Source: Bifidobacterium breve
Lineage (GTDB): Bacteria; Actinomycetota; Actinomycetes; Nanopelagicales; Nanopelagicaceae
Length of the DNA: 64,000 nucleotides
NCBI GenBank assembly: GCA_945885625.1
Contig: CAMCYS010000001.1
Location: 352,242-416,241 of the forward strand
Reading direction: 5' to 3'
Shown here: piece after piece, positions 19,525 to 28,451 of the stretch
How the letters are laid out: each line of letters opens with the position of its first letter
Position numbering within the stretch: the stretch's first letter is position 1
Translations under genes and position numbers: made by a program
The notes under the pieces: model-generated
The model's database searches: none
What the model saw: the letters and a program-made list of their open reading frames with translations, nothing else
Told to the model about the DNA's origin: nothing

Positions 19525-21147
19525 ATGGATCAAAAATTAGCTGCCGAAGTTTCTGCTTGGATCGCTGATGACCCAGATCCAAAAACGGCAGCGCAATTAC
19601 AAGCTTTACTAGCCGCCGGCAACGAAGTAGAACTTCGCAAATACTTCAACGGCTTTCTACAATTTGGAACCGCTGGATTACGTGGCCCAATTGGCCCTGG
19701 TCCGTCCTGCATGAATAACGCAGTCGTGGGGCGGACTGCTGCAGGCCTAGTTGCTTATATGAAAGAACGTGGCCTTAAAAGCGTAGTTATTGGTCGCGAT
19801 GCTCGCCATGGTTCAGAGGATTTCACGCAAACTAGCGCCGAGATCTTTAGTGGTGCTGGCATGAAGGTTTATGTATTGCCCAGACCGCTGCCAACACCTG
19901 TTTTAGCTTTTGCGGTTAATGAATTAGGCGTTGATGTCGGCGTAATGGTCACTGCCAGCCATAACCCGCCCCAAGATAACGGTTACAAGGTCTATTTAGG
20001 TGGCACAGTCGATGGCATTGAATATCGCGGTAGTCAAATAATTTCGCCCACTGATAAATCAATTTCAAACCAGATCGATCAAGTTACTTCACTTAAATCT
20101 CAGCCACGTGGTACCGAGTGGGAAGTATTAAGTGAAGAGATTGTTCATAAGTACACATCTCGCACTGCACTCTTAGGGCCAAGACCAGCTGATCTAAAAA
20201 TTGTTTATACCGCAATGCATGGCGTAGGCACTAAGACTTTGCAACACGTTTTTCATAAAGCTGGATTCGCCTCGTTGATTTTGGTTGATGCCCAAGCTGA
20301 TCCAGATCCAGACTTTCCAACCGTGGCATTTCCAAATCCCGAAGAACCTGGCGCAATTGATTTAGCGCTAGAGACAGCCAAAGCCTTTGCTGCTGATTTA
20401 GTTATTGCTAATGATCCTGATGCAGATCGTTGCGCCGCGGCCATCAATGATCCGAAAACTGGTTGGCGCATGCTTCGTGGCGATGAACTGGGCGTGGTTC
20501 TAGGTGAATCAATTGCCCGCAGTACTAATTCTGGAATTCTGGCTAACTCTATTGTTTCCTCGTCTATTTTGAGCAAGATTGCTAAACATTACAATTTAGA
20601 TTTCGTTGAAACCCTAACTGGATTTAAATATTTAGCCAAGATTCCAAACCTGACTTTTGGATATGAAGAAGCACTTGGTTATTGTGTAGATGCCCAAACT
20701 GTTAACGATAAAGATGGCTTGTCTGCAGCGCTAATGTTGGCTCAGATTGCCGTTGATTTAAAGCGTCAAGATAAAACTATTCTTGATTTACTTAATGAAG
20801 TCTGGGCTCGTCATGGTTTCCATGGAACCGAACAAATTTCGATTCGGGTAAATCAACTAAGCGATGTCACTAATTTAATGAGTGGGCTGCGGGCTAATCC
20901 ACCTCAAATGATTGCGGGCCGCGAAGTTGAAAGTATTGATGATCTAGAAAAACCAAGTAACGATTTGCCACCAACTGATGGTTTGCGAATTTGGCTAGCT
21001 GGCGGAATACGAATAATTATTCGCCCCAGTGGCACCGAGGCAAAAATGAAGTGTTACGTCGAAGTGATCGCCCCAGATGCGACGAGTGCCCAAATCGTGC
21101 TAGATGAACTAAGATCACCTCTAAAGACGCTACTCACACTCAATTAA
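19525..21147 (+). CDS. Alpha-D-phosphohexomutase family, likely phosphopentomutase/phosphoglucomutase
   Basis: A 540-residue four-domain phosphosugar mutase. The phosphoserine loop is TASHNPPQDNGYK (Ser145), the metal loop NDPDADRCAAAI, and the C-terminal phosphate-binding loop RPSGTEAKMKCYVE. These loops and the 540-residue length fit the PGM2-like branch, whose members include phosphopentomutases. Placement between a nucleoside phosphorylase and deoC, without a DeoB-type mutase nearby, suggests it converts (deoxy)ribose-1-phosphate to the 5-phosphate; that is inference. Mycobacterial pmmB occupies the same place. Phosphomannomutase or phosphoglucomutase activity remains possible. The upstream 15 bases hold no clear Shine-Dalgarno. 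Confidence 0.88.
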   Translation: MDQKLAAEVSAWIADDPDPKTAAQLQALLAAGNEVELRKYFNGFLQFGTAGLRGPIGPGPSCMNNAVVGRTAAGLVAYMKERGLKSVVIGRDARHGSEDFTQTSAEIFSGAGMKVYVLPRPLPTPVLAFAVNELGVDVGVMVTASHNPPQDNGYKVYLGGTVDGIEYRGSQIISPTDKSISNQIDQVTSLKSQPRGTEWEVLSEEIVHKYTSRTALLGPRPADLKIVYTAMHGVGTKTLQHVFHKAGFASLILVDAQADPDPDFPTVAFPNPEEPGAIDLALETAKAFAADLVIANDPDADRCAAAINDPKTGWRMLRGDELGVVLGESIARSTNSGILANSIVSSSILSKIAKHYNLDFVETLTGFKYLAKIPNLTFGYEEALGYCVDAQTVNDKDGLSAALMLAQIAVDLKRQDKTILDLLNEVWARHGFHGTEQISIRVNQLSDVTNLMSGLRANPPQMIAGREVESIDDLEKPSNDLPPTDGLRIWLAGGIRIIIRPSGTEAKMKCYVEVIAPDATSAQIVLDELRSPLKTLLTLN

Positions 21148-21165
21148 AAGCGAAAGGCGGGTTCC

Positions 21166-22113
21166 ATGAGCTTCTATGGTCTCGTCGATGGCAGTGACGC
21201 TTCACTTCGCAACTATTTAAAGCAGCTTCCTGGCGTAGATCAAGTTGGCGCTGAAGCCCGTGCTGCCATGTTGGCCACTCGCAGTATTAAAACCACCAGC
21301 AAAGCTTGGGCCATCGATACCGCAATCGCGATGGTCGATTTAACAACTCTGGAAGGCGCCGATACCCCCGGCAAAGTGCAAGCTCTTTGCGCTAAAGCTT
21401 TTCGACCTGACCCAACTGATTCTTCTGTGCCCCATGTTGGCGCAGTATGTGTTTACAACGACATGGTTGGAATCGCTAGACAACACTTAGATGCAATTGG
21501 CGCGCATGAACTTCCGGTAGCTGCGGTTTCAACCGCATTTCCGTCCGGACGCGCCTCAATGGCAGTTAAATTACAAGATACCAAAGATGCCATCGATGCT
21601 GGAGCTGCTGAAATTGATATGGTGATTGATCGTGGCGCTTTCTTAAGTGGCCGATTGATTGAGGTTTTCCAAGAGATCGTGGCAATTCGCGAAGTTTGTG
21701 GAGATCAAGCCCATCTAAAAGTAATTCTGGAAACTGGCGAGCTAGTAACTTTAGATAATGTTCGCAAAGCCTCTTATTTGGCAATGCTGGCTGGTGCCCA
21801 TTTCATTAAGACTTCAACTGGCAAAGTCGCACCTGCTGCGACTGCGCCAGTAGTACTAGTAATGCTCGAAGCCGTTCGTGACTTTTATGATCTAACTAAA
21901 GTGCGCATTGGCGTAAAACCAGCTGGTGGAATTCGCACAACAAAAGATGCCATCAAGCAACTTGTTCTAGTAAATGAAACCGCTGGTCCAGAGTGGCTAA
22001 ATCCATCACTATTTCGCATTGGTGCCAGCGCCTTGCTAAATGATCTGCTTATGCAGCGCATGAAAATGTCCGATGGCTATTACGCTAGCCCTAACTACGT
22101 AACGATCGACTAA
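21166..22113 (+). CDS. deoC: Deoxyribose-phosphate aldolase
   Basis: A 315-residue class I aldolase splitting 2-deoxyribose-5-phosphate into acetaldehyde and glyceraldehyde-3-phosphate. The Schiff-base lysine is in FIKTSTGK (Lys215), with the relay lysine in GVKPAGGIRT (Lys251) and Asp151 in EIDMVID. It is longer than E. coli DeoC because of an extra N-terminal portion, as in other actinobacterial and animal-type enzymes. AAAGGCGGG lies upstream of ATG 21166. The acetaldehyde product is a natural substrate for the dehydrogenase encoded next. Confidence 0.94.
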   Translation: MSFYGLVDGSDASLRNYLKQLPGVDQVGAEARAAMLATRSIKTTSKAWAIDTAIAMVDLTTLEGADTPGKVQALCAKAFRPDPTDSSVPHVGAVCVYNDMVGIARQHLDAIGAHELPVAAVSTAFPSGRASMAVKLQDTKDAIDAGAAEIDMVIDRGAFLSGRLIEVFQEIVAIREVCGDQAHLKVILETGELVTLDNVRKASYLAMLAGAHFIKTSTGKVAPAATAPVVLVMLEAVRDFYDLTKVRIGVKPAGGIRTTKDAIKQLVLVNETAGPEWLNPSLFRIGASALLNDLLMQRMKMSDGYYASPNYVTID

Positions 22114-22126
22114 CGAGGCTAATCAA

Positions 22127-23563
22127 ATGAACTTCGAGTACGCAGCAGCTCCCGAATCTCGTTCGGTAGTAAAAATTGATCCCGAATATGGACATTTCAT
22201 CAATGGTAAATGGGTTAACGGATCATCACATTTCAACTCCATTAACCCGGCTACTGAAGAGGTTTTGAGCCGTATCGCTCTCGGCACAGCTGCCGACGTC
22301 GATGCTGCCGTGAAAGCAGCGCGAAACGCCTTCGATAAGAGCTGGTCTAAGTTATCTGGCCGCGAGCGGGGTAAGTACTTATTCCGTATTGCTCGCATTA
22401 TGCAGGAACGTGCGCGTGAGTTTGCTGTTCTAGAGACGCTTGATAATGGAAAGCCAATTCGCGAATCTCGTGATGTTGATGTTCCCTTATCTGCCGCGCA
22501 TTTCTTCTATCACGCAGGTTGGGCCGACAAACTTGAATATGCAGGTGTTGATACCACCACTGCCCCACATGGCGTAGTTGGCCAGATTATTCCCTGGAAC
22601 TTCCCACTACTTATGTTGGCTTGGAAAGTTGCACCAGCGCTTGCAACCGGTAACACGGTAGTTTTAAAACCAGCCGAAACAACTTCACTGACTGCGCTGC
22701 TATTTGCCCAAGTTTGTCAGCAAGCTGGGCTACCCGATGGTGTCGTAAACATTGTTACCGGAGATGGCAGTACGGGCTCTGCAATTGTTAGCCACCCAGG
22801 AATCGACAAGATTGCATTTACTGGTTCTACTGAAGTTGGCAAGTTAATTGCTCGCGCAGTAGCGCCAACGAATAAATCCTTAACTCTTGAACTCGGCGGC
22901 AAAGGTGCCAATATTGTTTTTGGCGATGCCGCTATTGATGAGACGGTTGAAGGAATTGTTAATGGCATCTTCTTTAACCAAGGCCATGTTTGTTGCGCAG
23001 GTTCTCGTCTGATTTTGCAAGAGAATATTGCCGATGAAGTTCTTGAGAAGTTAAAGCGCCGCATGGAGAAAATACGTGTTGGTGACCCGCTCGATAAAAA
23101 CACAGATCTAGGTGCCATTAACTCAGGCGAACAATTAGCAAAAATTCACGAACTAACTGCTGCCGGTGACGCCGAAGGTGCAGGGCGTTGGAGTCCTAAT
23201 TGTGCTCTGCCAGATAAAGGTTTCTGGTTTGCACCCACAATTTTTACTGGCGTAACCCAATCCCACCGCATCGCCCGCGAAGAAATCTTTGGCCCCGTGC
23301 TCTCAGTTTTAACTTTCCGCACACCTGCAGAGGCCATTGAAAAGGCTAATAACACGCCATTTGGGCTCTCTGCCGGTATCTGGAGTGAGAAAGGTTCAAA
23401 CATTCTTTGGGCTAGCCAGCAACTTCGCGCAGGTGTGATCTGGGCAAATACCTTTAATAAGTTTGATCCAGCTAGCCCATTTGGCGGTTACAAAGAATCT
23501 GGTTGGGGTCGCGAAGGTGGTCGCCATGGCCTTAGCGCTTACTTGAAGGGATCGGCAAAATGA
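22127..23563 (+). CDS. NAD(P)-dependent aldehyde dehydrogenase
   Basis: A 478-residue catalytically complete aldehyde dehydrogenase. The cofactor region is seen in IIPWNFPLLMLAWKVAPAL and KPAETTSLTA, the turn motif in FTGSTEVGK, the general base in LELGGKG (Glu255) and the nucleophile in NQGHVCCAG (Cys289 by alignment with Cys302 of ALDH2). It sits 13 bases after deoC, and a role in oxidising the acetaldehyde released by DeoC is a reasonable inference; other aldehydes cannot be excluded. Its stop overlaps the next aldehyde-dehydrogenase-like gene by four bases. Confidence 0.92.
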   Translation: MNFEYAAAPESRSVVKIDPEYGHFINGKWVNGSSHFNSINPATEEVLSRIALGTAADVDAAVKAARNAFDKSWSKLSGRERGKYLFRIARIMQERAREFAVLETLDNGKPIRESRDVDVPLSAAHFFYHAGWADKLEYAGVDTTTAPHGVVGQIIPWNFPLLMLAWKVAPALATGNTVVLKPAETTSLTALLFAQVCQQAGLPDGVVNIVTGDGSTGSAIVSHPGIDKIAFTGSTEVGKLIARAVAPTNKSLTLELGGKGANIVFGDAAIDETVEGIVNGIFFNQGHVCCAGSRLILQENIADEVLEKLKRRMEKIRVGDPLDKNTDLGAINSGEQLAKIHELTAAGDAEGAGRWSPNCALPDKGFWFAPTIFTGVTQSHRIAREEIFGPVLSVLTFRTPAEAIEKANNTPFGLSAGIWSEKGSNILWASQQLRAGVIWANTFNKFDPASPFGGYKESGWGREGGRHGLSAYLKGSAK

Positions 23564-24405
23564 GTGGTCGCCTAGAAGTTATGAAAACTTACAAGCTTTA
23601 TATCAATGGGGCTTTTCCACGCACTGAGTCTGGTCGCTCTTATGAAATCACGAGTAATAAAGGTGAGTTCTTGGCCAACGCTTGTTTAGCTTCACGAAAA
23701 GATTTACGCGATGCAGTTGTCGCAGCACGTGCTGCTCAACCTGGTTGGGCCAAAGCTACTGCATTTAACCGCGGTCAAATTATGTATCGTATTGCCGAAA
23801 TGCTTGAAGGCCGCAGCGATCAGTTTGCGCAAGAAATTTCGCTACAAACTGGTGCCTCTGCAAAAGAATCACTTCAAGAAGTTAGTGACGCAGTTGATTT
23901 ACTAGTTTGGTATGCCGGCTGGAGCGATAAGTTGCCATCTCTGGCAGGTTCAACCAATCCAGTAACTGGTCCGTTCTATAACTTTACAATTCCTGAAGCA
24001 CTAGGTGTTGTTGGTGCAATTGCTTCAATCGATAAACCACTTCTTGGTTTTGTCGCAGCCGTTGCTCCTATTTTAGTTTCTGGAAACACGGCGGTTGCGC
24101 TAGCATCTAGTTCGGCTCCACTTTCAGCAATAAGTTTTGCTGAAGTTGTGGCAACTAGTGATCTACCGAATGGCGTATTAAATATTCTCTCTGGCCAACA
24201 GAGTGAGTTAGCGCCTTGGTTCGCCTCTCATATGGATATCGATGGTTTAGATATTTCTGGCCTGCCAAGTGATCAACATGGCTCAATCAAAGAAGCTGGC
24301 GTAGAGAACTTAAAGCGCATCTCGGCTTTTACAAAAAACAATGAGCCTGGTCGAATCTTGGCCTTTATGGAAGCCAAGACAATCTGGCATCCAATCGGAA
24401 ATTAG
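23560..24405 (+). CDS. Short aldehyde dehydrogenase-like protein lacking the catalytic domain
   Basis: A 281-residue protein related to the N-terminal, cofactor-binding half of aldehyde dehydrogenases (TYKLYINGAFPRTESGR at the start, later GNTAVALASS and LPNGVLNILSGQ). The cofactor lysine region, the FTGS turn, the Glu-LGG base motif and the catalytic Cys are all missing. The C-terminus ends in its own segment (FMEAKTIWHPIGN). The frame is intact and co-translated with the complete enzyme (ATGA), and the stop abuts the convergent add gene, so this is not a fresh frameshift. I recall similar short paralogues next to deoC in other actinobacteria. A regulatory or structural partner role is possible; function unknown. 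Confidence 0.82.
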   Translation: MSGRLEVMKTYKLYINGAFPRTESGRSYEITSNKGEFLANACLASRKDLRDAVVAARAAQPGWAKATAFNRGQIMYRIAEMLEGRSDQFAQEISLQTGASAKESLQEVSDAVDLLVWYAGWSDKLPSLAGSTNPVTGPFYNFTIPEALGVVGAIASIDKPLLGFVAAVAPILVSGNTAVALASSSAPLSAISFAEVVATSDLPNGVLNILSGQQSELAPWFASHMDIDGLDISGLPSDQHGSIKEAGVENLKRISAFTKNNEPGRILAFMEAKTIWHPIGN

Positions 24406-25503
24406 TTACTCTGCCGAAATGGCTAAATAGGCTGGTTTAACTACCTTTTCGATGATCGCCAAGCGCTCCTCGAATGGGATAAATGCGCTCTTTAGGGCAT
24501 TTATAGTTACGCGTTGTAGATCTAAGAAATTCCAGTCAAAGGCGTTTACTAACTCATTCATCTCATTAGTCATTGAAGTATCGCTCATTAATCGGTTGTC
24601 GGTATTTACAGTTACCCGAAAACGTAATTTAGCTAAAGCACCGATCGGATGTTCTTTAATCGATGCCGCGGCACCAGTTTGTAGATTAGAAGTCGGACAC
24701 ATTTCAAGTGGAACTCGACGATCGCGGACATATGAAGCTAAGCGACCTAGCTTGGCTTCACCACTACTAAAGTCAACATCGTCAATTATGCGAACGCCAT
24801 GACCGAGACGTTCAGCGCCGCAAAGTTGAATTGCTTCCCAGATCGAGGGAAGACCATAAGCTTCACCAGCATGAATTGTGAAGTGGGCATTCTCGCCACG
24901 TAAGTATTCAAAAGTTTCTAATTGATCACTTGGTGGAAATCCATCTTCGGGGCCGGCTATGTCAAAACCGACCACACCTTGATCACGATACTTGACTACT
25001 AATTCAGCAACTTCTTGGGATCTTTTGTTTTGGCGCATTCCACAAAGTAATGAAACTACTCGAATCTGCAGCCCCTCAGCTTTGGCATCAGCTTCGCCTA
25101 ATCGGTAACCTTCAAGCGTTGCTTCGATGACCTGTGAAAGCGATAAGCCTTTTTCAAGAAAAAGTTCTGGTGCGCCACGAACTTCGGCATAGACAACGCC
25201 ATCGCGAGCTAAATCGAGAGCGCATTCGCGAGCCACGCGAATAATGTCTTCGCGACGTTGCATAACCGCAATCGTGTGGCCAAAAGTTTCTAAGTAACGA
25301 ACCAACGAACCAGAATCGCATGATTCGCGGAACCAAATCGCTAATTTGGTAGCATCTTTTGTAGGTAACGCGTCGTAACCAATTTCATTAGCAATATCGA
25401 TGATTGTTTGTGGGCGCAGACCACCATCTAAATGATCGTGCAAAAGTGCTTTCGGCAGCCGCTTAACTTGCTCGGGGGTGGGGCGCTTTAACAAGTCGCT
25501 CAT
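24406..25503 (-). CDS. add: Adenosine deaminase
   Basis: A 365-residue zinc hydrolase that converts (deoxy)adenosine to (deoxy)inosine. The metal-binding start LLHDHLDGG, the HAGEAYG motif with the catalytic Glu, RLGHGVRI and VTVNTDN are all in place. It overlaps deoA by four bases and is the last gene of the nucleoside import and salvage operon. The stop codon directly abuts the stop of the convergent aldehyde-dehydrogenase-like gene, leaving no space for a terminator. Confidence 0.95.
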   Translation of the reverse strand: MSDLLKRPTPEQVKRLPKALLHDHLDGGLRPQTIIDIANEIGYDALPTKDATKLAIWFRESCDSGSLVRYLETFGHTIAVMQRREDIIRVARECALDLARDGVVYAEVRGAPELFLEKGLSLSQVIEATLEGYRLGEADAKAEGLQIRVVSLLCGMRQNKRSQEVAELVVKYRDQGVVGFDIAGPEDGFPPSDQLETFEYLRGENAHFTIHAGEAYGLPSIWEAIQLCGAERLGHGVRIIDDVDFSSGEAKLGRLASYVRDRRVPLEMCPTSNLQTGAAASIKEHPIGALAKLRFRVTVNTDNRLMSDTSMTNEMNELVNAFDWNFLDLQRVTINALKSAFIPFEERLAIIEKVVKPAYLAISAE

Positions 25504-26789
25504 GCTTCAATCCGCTCTAGTACTAAAGGCAGTCGATCAACGATGCCACCTTCAACAATTATGACAGCACCCGCTAAAACTTCTAGTGCACGCTCAAAGC
25601 GAGCTGGTTCGTCGGTAAATAGCGTCATGATTGGCGAACCTTGTTTTACATAATCCCCTGGCTTGGCATGTAATTCAACGCCAGCACCTGCTTGCACCTT
25701 TTCACCTTGGCGCGAACGACCAGCACCTAGCCGCCAGGCAGCCACGCCAACTTTCATGGCATCCATTGCCGTCATGGTGCCGCTACTGGTTGCCAGAATC
25801 TGTTGACTCTCTTTTGCAACAGGTAGTGCGGCATCTGGATTGCCACCTTGGGCAGTAATCATGCGTCGCCAATGATCCATGGCGCTTCCATCACGTAGCG
25901 CATCGGCTGGATCTTTACCAACAATTCCAGCAGCATCAATCATTTCGCGAGCTAACAGAATTGTAAGTTCGACAACATCTGCCGGGCCACCACCCGCTAA
26001 GACTTCAACTGATTCGCGAACTTCGAGCGCATTGCCAGCAGTTAAACCAAGGGGAACATCCATAGCTGTAACTAGTGCTCGCGTTTTCACTCCCGCTGCA
26101 GTACCGAGTGCCACCATAGTGCGAGCAAGTTCTGCCGCTTTTTTAGGATCACTCATAAAAGCACCACTACCTGTTTTAACGTCTAAAACAAGTGCTGCGG
26201 TTCCTTCGGCGATTTTCTTGCTCATGATAGATGAGGCAATTAACGGAATTGCTTCAACTGTCGCTGTCACATCGCGCAACGCATAAAGTTTCTTATCGGC
26301 TGGCGCTAAGCCAGCACCAGCGGCACAGATTACGGCGCCGCAATCTTGTAGAACTTTTAGCATTTCATCATTACTTAACTCAGCGCGCCAGCCCGGAATT
26401 GATTCGAGTTTATCTAGCGTGCCACCGGTATGACCTAGGCCGCGACCAGATAACTGTGGAACTGCGCCACCACATGCCGCAACTAGCGGAGCCAGCGGCA
26501 GTGTAATTTTGTCGCCCACGCCACCAGTTGAATGTTTATCTGCAGTTGGTCTATCAAGCTTTGACCAATTCATGCGCTCTCCGCTATTGATCATGGCATT
26601 TGTCCAACGGGAAATTTCGCGAGTATTCATGCCATTTAACAAAATAGCCATTAACAACGCAGACATTTGCTCATCTGCTACTACGCCACGGGTGTACGCC
26701 GAAATTACCCAATCAATTTGGGTATCGGTTAATTCATTTCTATCACGCTTAGCTGAAATAATTTCAACGGCAGCAAAGGGTTCAATCAA
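25500..26789 (-). CDS. deoA: Thymidine (pyrimidine-nucleoside) phosphorylase
   Basis: A roughly 429-residue enzyme releasing thymine or uracil and (deoxy)ribose-1-phosphate from pyrimidine nucleosides. The glycosyltransferase family 3 motifs [19 protein letters not shown] and [19 protein letters not shown] are diagnostic, and the C-terminal alpha/beta domain is complete. No ATG is available at the right place; TTG 26789 overlaps the end of cdd by eight bases and fits the family N-terminus, while TTG 26816 is a longer alternative. The operon order cdd-deoA-add matches mycobacterial Rv3315c-Rv3313c. Confidence 0.94.
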   Translation of the reverse strand: MIEPFAAVEIISAKRDRNELTDTQIDWVISAYTRGVVADEQMSALLMAILLNGMNTREISRWTNAMINSGERMNWSKLDRPTADKHSTGGVGDKITLPLAPLVAACGGAVPQLSGRGLGHTGGTLDKLESIPGWRAELSNDEMLKVLQDCGAVICAAGAGLAPADKKLYALRDVTATVEAIPLIASSIMSKKIAEGTAALVLDVKTGSGAFMSDPKKAAELARTMVALGTAAGVKTRALVTAMDVPLGLTAGNALEVRESVEVLAGGGPADVVELTILLAREMIDAAGIVGKDPADALRDGSAMDHWRRMITAQGGNPDAALPVAKESQQILATSSGTMTAMDAMKVGVAAWRLGAGRSRQGEKVQAGAGVELHAKPGDYVKQGSPIMTLFTDEPARFERALEVLAGAVIIVEGGIVDRLPLVLERIEA

Positions 26790-27183
26790 GGCGTTTTTCC
26801 ATCTCTTCTGGACCAAATGCCCATGGTAATAGCTCTTCTAGGGGCTTGATGCCCTGGTCGGTCATCATTGCTAATTTATTGCCACCATGTTCTTGTAACA
26901 GCTGGCGACAGCGCCCACATGGCATTAAGTAATTCCGATTTAAGTCAACGCAGATAAAAGCAACTAGGCGGCCACCACCTGAGAGAATTAAGTTTGAAAC
27001 TAAACCGCACTCTGCGCAAAGTGTTAAGCCATATGAAGCATTTTCGACATTGCAACCAGAAATTATGCGACCATCGTCGACCAGGGCTGCTACCCCAACT
27101 GGAAATTTAGAATAAGGCGCGTATGCACTTTCCATTGCGGCAACTGCAGTGGTTTCGAGCAGTTGCCAATCTATCTCAGACAT
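26782..27183 (-). CDS. cdd: Cytidine deaminase
   Basis: A 133-residue zinc enzyme deaminating (deoxy)cytidine to (deoxy)uridine. The catalytic motif CAECG with the proton-shuttling Glu and the zinc pair PCGRCRQ are both seen, preceded by the substrate loop GCNVENASYGLT. The length is that of the small homotetrameric class. ATG 27183 shares its last base with the permease stop region, so translation is coupled. The product feeds deoA. Confidence 0.95.
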   Translation of the reverse strand: MSEIDWQLLETTAVAAMESAYAPYSKFPVGVAALVDDGRIISGCNVENASYGLTLCAECGLVSNLILSGGGRLVAFICVDLNRNYLMPCGRCRQLLQEHGGNKLAMMTDQGIKPLEELLPWAFGPEEMEKRLD

Positions 27184-28451
27184 TAGCGAGTGCCACCGCG
27201 CTGATAAGGAATACCATCAGCAGCAGGTGCCCGTACCCGACCAACGAAACCAGAGACGGCAATAATGGTTGCGATATAAGGAACCATCATCATGAACGCT
27301 GATGGAATTGGGGTGCCGGCGATTGAAAGCACGCTACGAAGTTGATCAGCAAAACCAAAGACTAGAGCCGCAGAAAGCGCACCGAGTGGAGTCCAGCGAC
27401 CAAAGATAAGTGCAGCAAGCGCGATAAAGCCCATACCTGCGGTCATCTCGCGGCTAAATGAACCAACTGACCCCACGGTAAAGAAGGCGCCACCAAAGCC
27501 AGCAATTGCCCCAGCTATCAAAACATTGCGGAAGCGCACCTTGTTTACATCAATGCCAACGCTTTCAGCGGCAACTGGGAGCTCACCGACTGAGCGCATA
27601 CGTAGTCCCCACTTGCTCTTGAATAACGCTATCTGAGTCACAATGATAATTACATAAAGCAAATAAATTATAATTGTCTGCGAAAAGAACATCGGTCCGA
27701 CAATTGGCAACTTAGCAAGAATTGGAATTTCGATTGGCTGCAAGATTGGCGAGCTATTCCACTTATCTGGATCCTGAGTTAAGAACCGCTGGGCGGCAAA
27801 GCTGGTAAGTCCGATAATCAAAACATTGATTACGAACCCTAGAATCACTTGATCAATCCGATACTTGATTGCGAAAACAGCTAATAGCAAGGAAACTAAC
27901 GCACCAGCGAAAGGTGCGATTATTAATCCGTACCAAGCATTCTGTAGCAGGCTACCAGTGATGCCTGCGATAAAAGCGCTACCAAGCAACTGGCCTTCGA
28001 TCGCAATGTTAATGACACCTGATCGTTCACAGACTAATCCGGCTAGTGAGCCATAAATCAATGGCACGGCCAGAATTAATCCACCTTGGAGTAACCCCGT
28101 GAAAGGTACAAAATCACCGGCAGATGCCCAGCAGAGAAATGCCATAAAGAATCCGATGGAAAAACCAAAAATTGCAATTCCGTGTCTCTTGCCTTTGCGG
28201 AACAAATAATATGCCAAAGCCGTAAACATAACGGAAACTATGGAGAAGCTATAAGCCCCAACTCTAGAATCAATCACCCATTGCCGAATTAGTACCCACT
28301 CTTCATCCAAGACAAAGCTATAAGTTACATCGTCGCTAACTTTTGGCAAGTAGGCGAAAACCACAATTGAGAAAATGCTTGCGATCGCCATTGCGTAGAT
28401 GCCATTGAGCTTGCGCTTAGCTTCGCGGGAGATTATTACTTGGCTTGCCAT
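27183..28451 (-). CDS. Nucleoside-type ABC transporter permease (second)
   Basis: A 422-residue inner-membrane protein with roughly ten hydrophobic helices and the BPD_transp_2 signature region GLVCERSGVINIAIEGQLLG and the coupling loop AVGELPVAAESVGIDVNKVR. Such permeases work with BMP-family binding proteins and a double ABC ATPase to import nucleosides. ATG 28451 overlaps the previous permease by one base (TAATG); ATG 28463 would add four residues. The gene precedes cdd, which supports nucleoside substrates. Confidence 0.9.
   Translation of the reverse strand: MASQVIISREAKRKLNGIYAMAIASIFSIVVFAYLPKVSDDVTYSFVLDEEWVLIRQWVIDSRVGAYSFSIVSVMFTALAYYLFRKGKRHGIAIFGFSIGFFMAFLCWASAGDFVPFTGLLQGGLILAVPLIYGSLAGLVCERSGVINIAIEGQLLGSAFIAGITGSLLQNAWYGLIIAPFAGALVSLLLAVFAIKYRIDQVILGFVINVLIIGLTSFAAQRFLTQDPDKWNSSPILQPIEIPILAKLPIVGPMFFSQTIIIYLLYVIIIVTQIALFKSKWGLRMRSVGELPVAAESVGIDVNKVRFRNVLIAGAIAGFGGAFFTVGSVGSFSREMTAGMGFIALAALIFGRWTPLGALSAALVFGFADQLRSVLSIAGTPIPSAFMMMVPYIATIIAVSGFVGRVRAPAADGIPYQRGGTR

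Noticed and set aside
23560..24405. Possible frameshifted aldehyde dehydrogenase with the catalytic half nearby
   Set aside because: The sequence past the stop codes for add on the other strand, no catalytic motif is found in any frame there, and the C-terminus has its own segment.
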